A stretch of DNA of 64,000 bases from Blasia pusilla. Lineage: Eukaryota > Marchantiophyta > Marchantiopsida > Blasiales. Every line of letters begins with the position of its first letter. Position 1 is the stretch's first letter. The notes under the pieces were generated by a model. That model saw nothing but the letters and a program-made list of their open reading frames with translations, was not told where the DNA came from and ran no database searches. The translations under genes and the position numbers were made by a program. Below, in pieces: positions 58,653 through 64,000 of the stretch. The stretch is from NCBI GenBank assembly GCA_050084515.1, contig CM114273.1:26164001-26228000 (forward strand), given 5' to 3'.

Positions 58653-59480
58653 TTTGCCTGGCCGTTCACACCCGGAGAATCACGAGGTAATCCCCTCTCC
58701 CCTGAATCGTACTGCGACCGACCCCACTTCCCTCGATGCTATCAGACGAACCTAACGCGAAACAGAATCGAATCACACAAAAGAAGACGCAACTCCAGAT
58801 TCACCGTCCAACTATTCCCCAAGGTTCGTGGCTTCCCAACTCCCAAACGGCTCGCGACTCCTTCCGCTCCTGCTGCTACGAAGGGGACGTCCGCCGGTGC
58901 AGCAGATTACAACGAGTCCCAATCCGACCACTTCCACTGAAACCGACTTGCGAAGAATGTTCGACGTGCCTGTCCGCTCGCTCTCTCTTCCGTTCCGTGT
59001 TCCCTATCCCTCGCTACGGAGGCTCGAAATGCCGACTCCAAACCAGACCACCACAGAGAGCACGCTGCAAATCGCTTCCTGCGCCGATCTGACGAAGAGA
59101 ACCACTCAATAAATGAGATCTACAGCTTCAAAGTGTACATTGATCATTAGAAGCGCAGCGCGCGAGACGAAGACTAAAACGTGCTGCGAAATTCGTAACA
59201 TGACAAAGAGGAAAGAAAAGGAGTCCCGTGGAAGGAAGGAAGGGAGAGGAAGGTGCCTAGTTTTACCTCACAGAAGCTAGTGGCACACCGCACGGCGCCT
59301 TATGCCCGTCGATTGGATGCAATCGGCGGCTCACATGCGCCGGTTGAAGCTTCCATAGCGGGGCGCTGTTTAGGTCTGGGACTCGCTGTGGCCGTCCGAT
59401 GGGATTCGGACGGTAGATGCTGTCCAGCGCCCGGAACTCACTAGAAGGACCCAGGCATGTCCGCCGATTATATCTCCAGA
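58653..59480. other. DnaJ upstream region
   Basis: Presumed 5' UTR and promoter of the DnaJ gene, GC-rich, followed by intergenic DNA. Open frames here on the plus strand have no family motifs and are probably chance. Confidence 0.4.
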
Positions 59481-59786
59481 TCCATCCATACATCCATCCA
59501 TCCATCCCTCCTCGCACAAATTCACTCGCGCCACCCCCCACCATATTGACGCATCTGGGCCGCTCGCATGCCTTTCCGGGGCTCCCACGATCGTGCCACG
59601 TACTCGCAGAGGGTCCTCGAAGACCCTAGAAGAGGCGGGGCGGCGTCAACAACCGCGATGACTGGAACCCGAACGAATTTGGAACCCCCGGGCCATACAT
59701 ACATACATACACCGCATCTTTCTATGGCTCATGCGGGAGGACTCCCCATACATGTATGCATGCATGCATGCTCATGTATGCATGAG
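59481..59786. repeat. Microsatellites: (CATC)n, (ACAT)n and a TGCA/CATG-rich palindromic tract
   Basis: (CATC)n at about 59481-59507, (ACAT)n at 59694-59711, and a self-complementary CATGTATGCATGCATGCATG tract at about 59750-59786. Confidence 0.85.
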
Positions 59787-60557
59787 CCACTTTCGCAGCC
59801 ACCAGTTCCCGAGCTTTTCCGAAGGGCCCGGGCCTCCTTAGACACACCACATACCACGTCATCGTGTCTCGGAGCCTTCTCTTAAAAAATTAAGTTAATA
59901 TATAAATTATGAGAAAAATTGATGAGCACGAAATAATATAATATTATTCTTAATGGAAAACTCGTCTAAACATTCTGAAATTTTAGTAAAGACAATCAAT
60001 CTCAAATTTAAATAGTTATTGAGAGAAAATAAAGCGGAATTGTCTTAAATTTTACACAACATGAATTAAAATTTAATGGACACCATAGATTATATTGTTT
60101 CCAATTGTCCTAGATGTTGTTACATATGATTATTCATGAAAATACGAGTAGGCAAGTAAAGTCCTATTGTATAAAATTTTGACATGGGGACTTACTAGTA
60201 GTCATGCCGGAAACACGACCAATAAAAATTCGATATCAACACATATCAAATGATAAATACAAATCACATGGGATTAATGGGATTTGCTAAGTGAAAATCA
60301 GATTTCCAATATTCCTCCTTGTAATATTTTTGACAACTACAATACATCACACAAATCCACAAATTGCCAACCTTACGTCATTTCTTGGCCCATCCTAACC
60401 ATTCATTTATACTATTATTTGAGGAGCATTTCTCAAATGGCGACAGCTTGAACGGTCACCACATGTTTTTTTAAAGTCAAGAATATATGGTGCGTGACAT
60501 GTATGTCTGTTATAGAAAATACGTTGAATAATTAAATCGGGTGTTTAGGGTTATAGG
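59787..60557. other. AT-rich intergenic region
   Basis: No gene is recognised. The sequence could be the body of a non-autonomous Helitron ending at 60595. Confidence 0.35.
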
Positions 60558-60595
60558 GATCGTGCATCGCACGGTCCCCCAAGGGTGCTAACTAG
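60558..60595 (+). mobile_element. Possible 3' end of a non-autonomous Helitron
   Basis: An 8-bp hairpin (GATCGTGC, loop ATC, GCACGGTC; one G-T pair) is followed 16 nt later by CTAG and then T, the form of a Helitron 3' terminus. The hairpin-to-end distance is a little longer than usual (CTAA at 60588 is the alternative). No matching 5' TC end could be fixed. Confidence 0.35.
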
Positions 60596-62091
60596 TATTT
60601 TGTATGGGTGTAATTTTGAGGTGTAATTGATGCATCAATCTTCCAACACAAATGATTTCGAGACAATCCTAAAGATAAGCATATGTTCAAGATTTTCTTA
60701 AGATCAAAATTAGTTGTATACCCTCATCCAAAGTAGAGTCAAATCTCATATAGGTCTGCTCTTAAAGATAAAAGAGGGTTTTCAATCAAATTTATAAGCA
60801 TAAACCCTTTTAGTGAAGAATTCACGAAATAACTTCCAAAAAAAATTTATATACTCTTACCTCTTTAGAAAATTTAAACATGAATGATTTCCGCATTATT
60901 TCAACGATGTCTTTATTTCCTGGTGTTAGAATAACTATTTCTTTTTCCAAGTTTTGATGTTATAAACTCCTTGAAGGGCATTCCTACATAACATTAATAA
61001 GACCATTATCTTCTTTCTCTTAGTCAATGTATCCCAGTACTGTTGTTGAATAAAATGCACTTGAAATTTGTTAACTCCAATGAACTCACAAAGTAGCTAG
61101 AGGTGGTAGAGTCATCTACACCTATAACACGTGCTCGTCCATGTCAATATACAACTATGTGGTACATTAGATGTGCATTAACCACATCTACATAGCATAA
61201 ATGGTTAGTTCTACAAACTTCAATTTTTGGAAACCATGATTTCACATATCCAACTTTATGTCATCCAAATTTTGATCTAATTTCTTTATGATGGAAATTT
61301 TTTTTGCCTAGTCAAATCATTTGCAATTAGAACTTTTCTAAATATCAATAAATTTCCAAGAACTTCATGAGTCTTGCAATTCCGTGCTCATAGTTTATTA
61401 CATCCACTATAGGAGGTTGAGGTGTCGACATGGCTTCATTGCAAGACCATTTTTGCTATGAGTGCACCTTCTCCTACATGAGAGTGGGTAGATGTAGTGC
61501 TTGCCATATCCTGAGAAAAACTCACACCACTTCATCAAATATGAAAATATCTTTATCAAAGCGGATGGGCTTGATATGGAAGCTTGTCCACCCTCCTTGG
61601 ATCCCCTACAAATATGCTAACCTTTGGCCATACATGGGCCACACAAATATTTCTATAAACCTCAAGGTTAGTATCGATGTCGGCATCCTCCTTCTCTAAA
61701 CCCTATGATATGGAGTTGTCATGTAACTTCAATCAAGAAAATTTCCTCTTCATGGACCTTTGCCCATTCTTGTAACCTTCTAAACCTATAATGCAACATA
61801 CATAATGATATCAAGTATTGCGCCAATAAACAATAGAAGAAAAGGACCTTTTTAACGACTCCACATTGAATGACGTATGCACAAAATATCTTAAATTATG
61901 ACTTGATTGGTTGAATTTCAATTTTGTGACTAACCAAACTGATGTAGTCATATTCTCAACACATTTAGGGTAATTTTAGTCAGATATGTGAAAATTACCT
62001 GCCCTTATAAGTCCGATTCCATTACGAGTTCTTGAGCTTGCAAACTCAAGATGAATACCAAGACTCACAACTAAGCTTGAACTTGCAAACG
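60596..62091. other. Intergenic, nothing recognised
   Basis: AT-rich sequence with no family motif on either strand. Confidence 0.35.
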
Positions 62092-62271
62092 TGTCGTACA
62101 CATACACATCACTACACAACATACATCGTTGTCACGGAACATACAAAAAAATACGTACAATCCCATGCTAACTCATGGCACCCAAACATCGAGACAATGA
62201 GTACCAAAATATCTCCAATAAATCAAGTGGATCTCTCCGTCAGAAGGTCTCACAAATGTGCACACTCCATA

Positions 62272-62313
<42 letters not shown>

Positions 62314-62660
62314 CTCATTCATGTTAAACCAAACCTACTTTCCTAATAAGAGACTTGGGTTACACACACAAGGCAAGGAGGACCACAACTCGGTGCCTCA
62401 TGCCAGGAGATTCAACAAAGAAATAATGAGCTCTCCAGTTCTCTCTCTTGGAGATATACCACCTTCCCTCTCCCAAGCTCTCTCCACACTAACCTATGCT
62501 AGTAGGTCACCTCCTTGGCTATTTCCCAAGTGAAAAGTGAGAAGTCAATTCTACCAAAATGGTTACTTACTCGAAATAGTAAGTTCCTCAATATGGCTCC
62601 AAATGAGCCGAAACGAAGGGAAAACCTGTTATATAAGGTTACCCATGCCCTCAGCAAATC
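62092..62660 (-). mobile_element. LTR-like fragment related to the nested solo LTR
   Basis: Begins TGTCGTACACATACACATC and then CTACACAACATACATCG, matching the start of the solo LTR at 17743. It has a TATATAA motif near 62629 in a comparable position. The right end with a TGACA tip and target duplication could not be located. The (CT)n tract lies inside. Confidence 0.45.
62276..62310. repeat. (CT)n microsatellite
   Basis: A pure CT run of 35 bases, continuing after one G as GCTCTC. Confidence 0.95.
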
Positions 62661-64000
62661 ATCATCGACATCTTGAGGTTGTCCTCGAATATCTCTGAAG
62701 GCGCTCTACTAGATCTCGACAATCTATCCTAAGAGACGTGAGAAAGAAAAGGGTGAGCAAGGTCACTTTAAGGAAAGTCACAAGAGTTCAATCACGTGCG
62801 AGTTTGAATGAGGTCCAATGCGCCCTCCTTTAGGCAGTGAAGGATCAATCACAAGCCCGGATGGACTATGTGGATTGGAGACCATGAAGGCTTGTAGCTC
62901 AGATTTGGTCTTCTCTCCAAGGTATTAGTTGCAAGGATTTACTTGTGTATAGAGGTGAGATGGACATACATCAAGCCCCCAATATGTGGGTGACTGAGGT
63001 AGAGCACATGTTAGGGACTATTAGGGGCTAGGTGGGGAGTCGAGGTCTCCTTGAAGTTGTAGGTATATTCACTCACGAGGTATTTGGAATTCCATATGGA
63101 CCAAAACATTAGGGAGTCTGATTGGGAACAACACATAAAAGGATTCAATGTACTTGAAGGTCACAATCGCGTGAGTGACAAGAAAGAAAGAAATCCCCTA
63201 AAACCGCTAACTTTGCCCGCATACAAAAATGATATCAACTACAACTACGGAAATATGCTGACCATGCTTCTTAGTAACATAAATTTGGACACAACCAGTG
63301 TGCGGCCTTTGAAGCCGGTGGAGAAGAAAATAATTAACATATATGTGCATAGGACCCGTGGATAGTCGAGATGGCTAGAAAAAAAAATGAGAGCTTGTAG
63401 AAGCCCTAACTACTATTAATTCTATGCTAGAGGGATAATCAAGAAAAGAAATGATTCCTTAATTTCCGTTGCGGATGAAACGGTGCCGGCGGCCAACGGC
63501 AAAGGACACCATTCCAACTACAGTAGTGGTCCGAAGAGCGTGCCGTCCGTCACCTCGCAGTGACCTACATGGATGGACTCTGCCAGCCGTTAGCGCTAGG
63601 TGTCCGTCTGTGGTGACAGCATGTGGCGCCTCCGTCGTTCCAGTGACGAAAGGAGAAGGAAAACGGTAGGAAACAGAGTACCGTCCCACTCTGTTCTCCC
63701 CTTAACCCCGAGCGCGGTGGCATCGTAACCACGGTTGGTTACTTTGTCCGTGCCGGCTGAAAGCCTGATGCGACCGGGTCCCGTGGACGGGTAAGCTGGA
63801 CGGGTTTTCTGTCACGCGAAGTGTGTATCTCGATTAGGATGGGTGGACGTGGCCGTCCAGTGGGAACCTGCGAAGGGTTGCGAGTTAGGGTTTGTATGAG
63901 TAGGAGGATCGATGCTTAGGAAGTCGCGCTGTGTGGAGTGTTGTGGATGGAGGAGGTCGGAGGGGGATCGGGGTCTGTGAGGCGATGGTTTGTGAAGCGA
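62661..64000. other. Intergenic, nothing recognised
   Basis: Composition becomes GC-richer after 63470, which may mark the promoter or 5' UTR of a gene beyond the window. An ATG occurs at 63984, but too little sequence follows to judge it. Confidence 0.35.

Noticed and set aside
58736-59112. Overlapping open frames upstream of DnaJ on the plus strand
   Set aside because: Mutually overlapping frames in GC-rich promoter sequence without motifs; likely chance.

Overview
This is a window of plant nuclear DNA. The evidence is intron-rich genes with GT-AG splice sites, an elongator tRNA-Met with a short intron of the plant type, plant-type CDKC, VPS45, DnaJ and GBP proteins, a scrap of plant mitochondrial nad1, and Ty3/gypsy, Helitron and PIF/Harbinger relics. 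I cannot fix the species. Loose gene spacing and the kinds of repeats would fit a bryophyte, lycophyte or other early-diverging land plant, but that is inference.

Four host genes can be traced exon by exon with consistent reading frames: a guanylate-binding-protein-like GTPase (22-6326, +, 5' end outside the window), the SM protein VPS45 (21790-29959, -, 13 exons), a CDKC/P-TEFb-type kinase (46482-51328, +, 11 exons) and a type I DnaJ/Hsp40 co-chaperone with a C-terminal CAQQ prenylation box (56004-58652, -, 7 exons). They act in separate housekeeping processes (GTPase or membrane/nuclear functions, vesicle fusion, transcription elongation, protein folding) and do not form a pathway. A tRNA-Met(CAT) gene lies at 8070-8153.

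The space between them is mobile-element debris. The main item is a Ty3/gypsy element at 10109-20468, inserted with a 4-bp ATAT duplication into an older reverse-transcriptase pseudogene on the minus strand, whose two halves lie at 9230-10108 and 20469-20660. The element itself carries a nested 613-bp solo LTR (17743-18355, TSD CCGT). Its coding order is Gag - protease - cytosine-5 DNA methyltransferase - RT - RNase H - integrase - PHD finger. The methyltransferase domain between protease and RT, together with a chromatin-reading PHD finger where chromoviruses carry a chromodomain, is the most unusual content of the window. The copy is dead. Nearly all its stop codons can be explained by single C-to-T or G-to-A transitions.

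Further right are a minisatellite beside the VPS45 promoter (30270-30415), a Helitron Rep/helicase relic (33370-36243, -) with an unrecognised multi-exon pseudogene downstream (31060-33327, -), two PIF/Harbinger transposase relics (40995-41410, -; 42318-42863, +), tandem-duplicated stretches at 38.9-39.2, 44.1-45.0 and 45.5-45.65 kb, a nuclear copy of the nad1 3' end (53996-54119), and AT-rich or microsatellite-containing DNA from 59 kb to the end.
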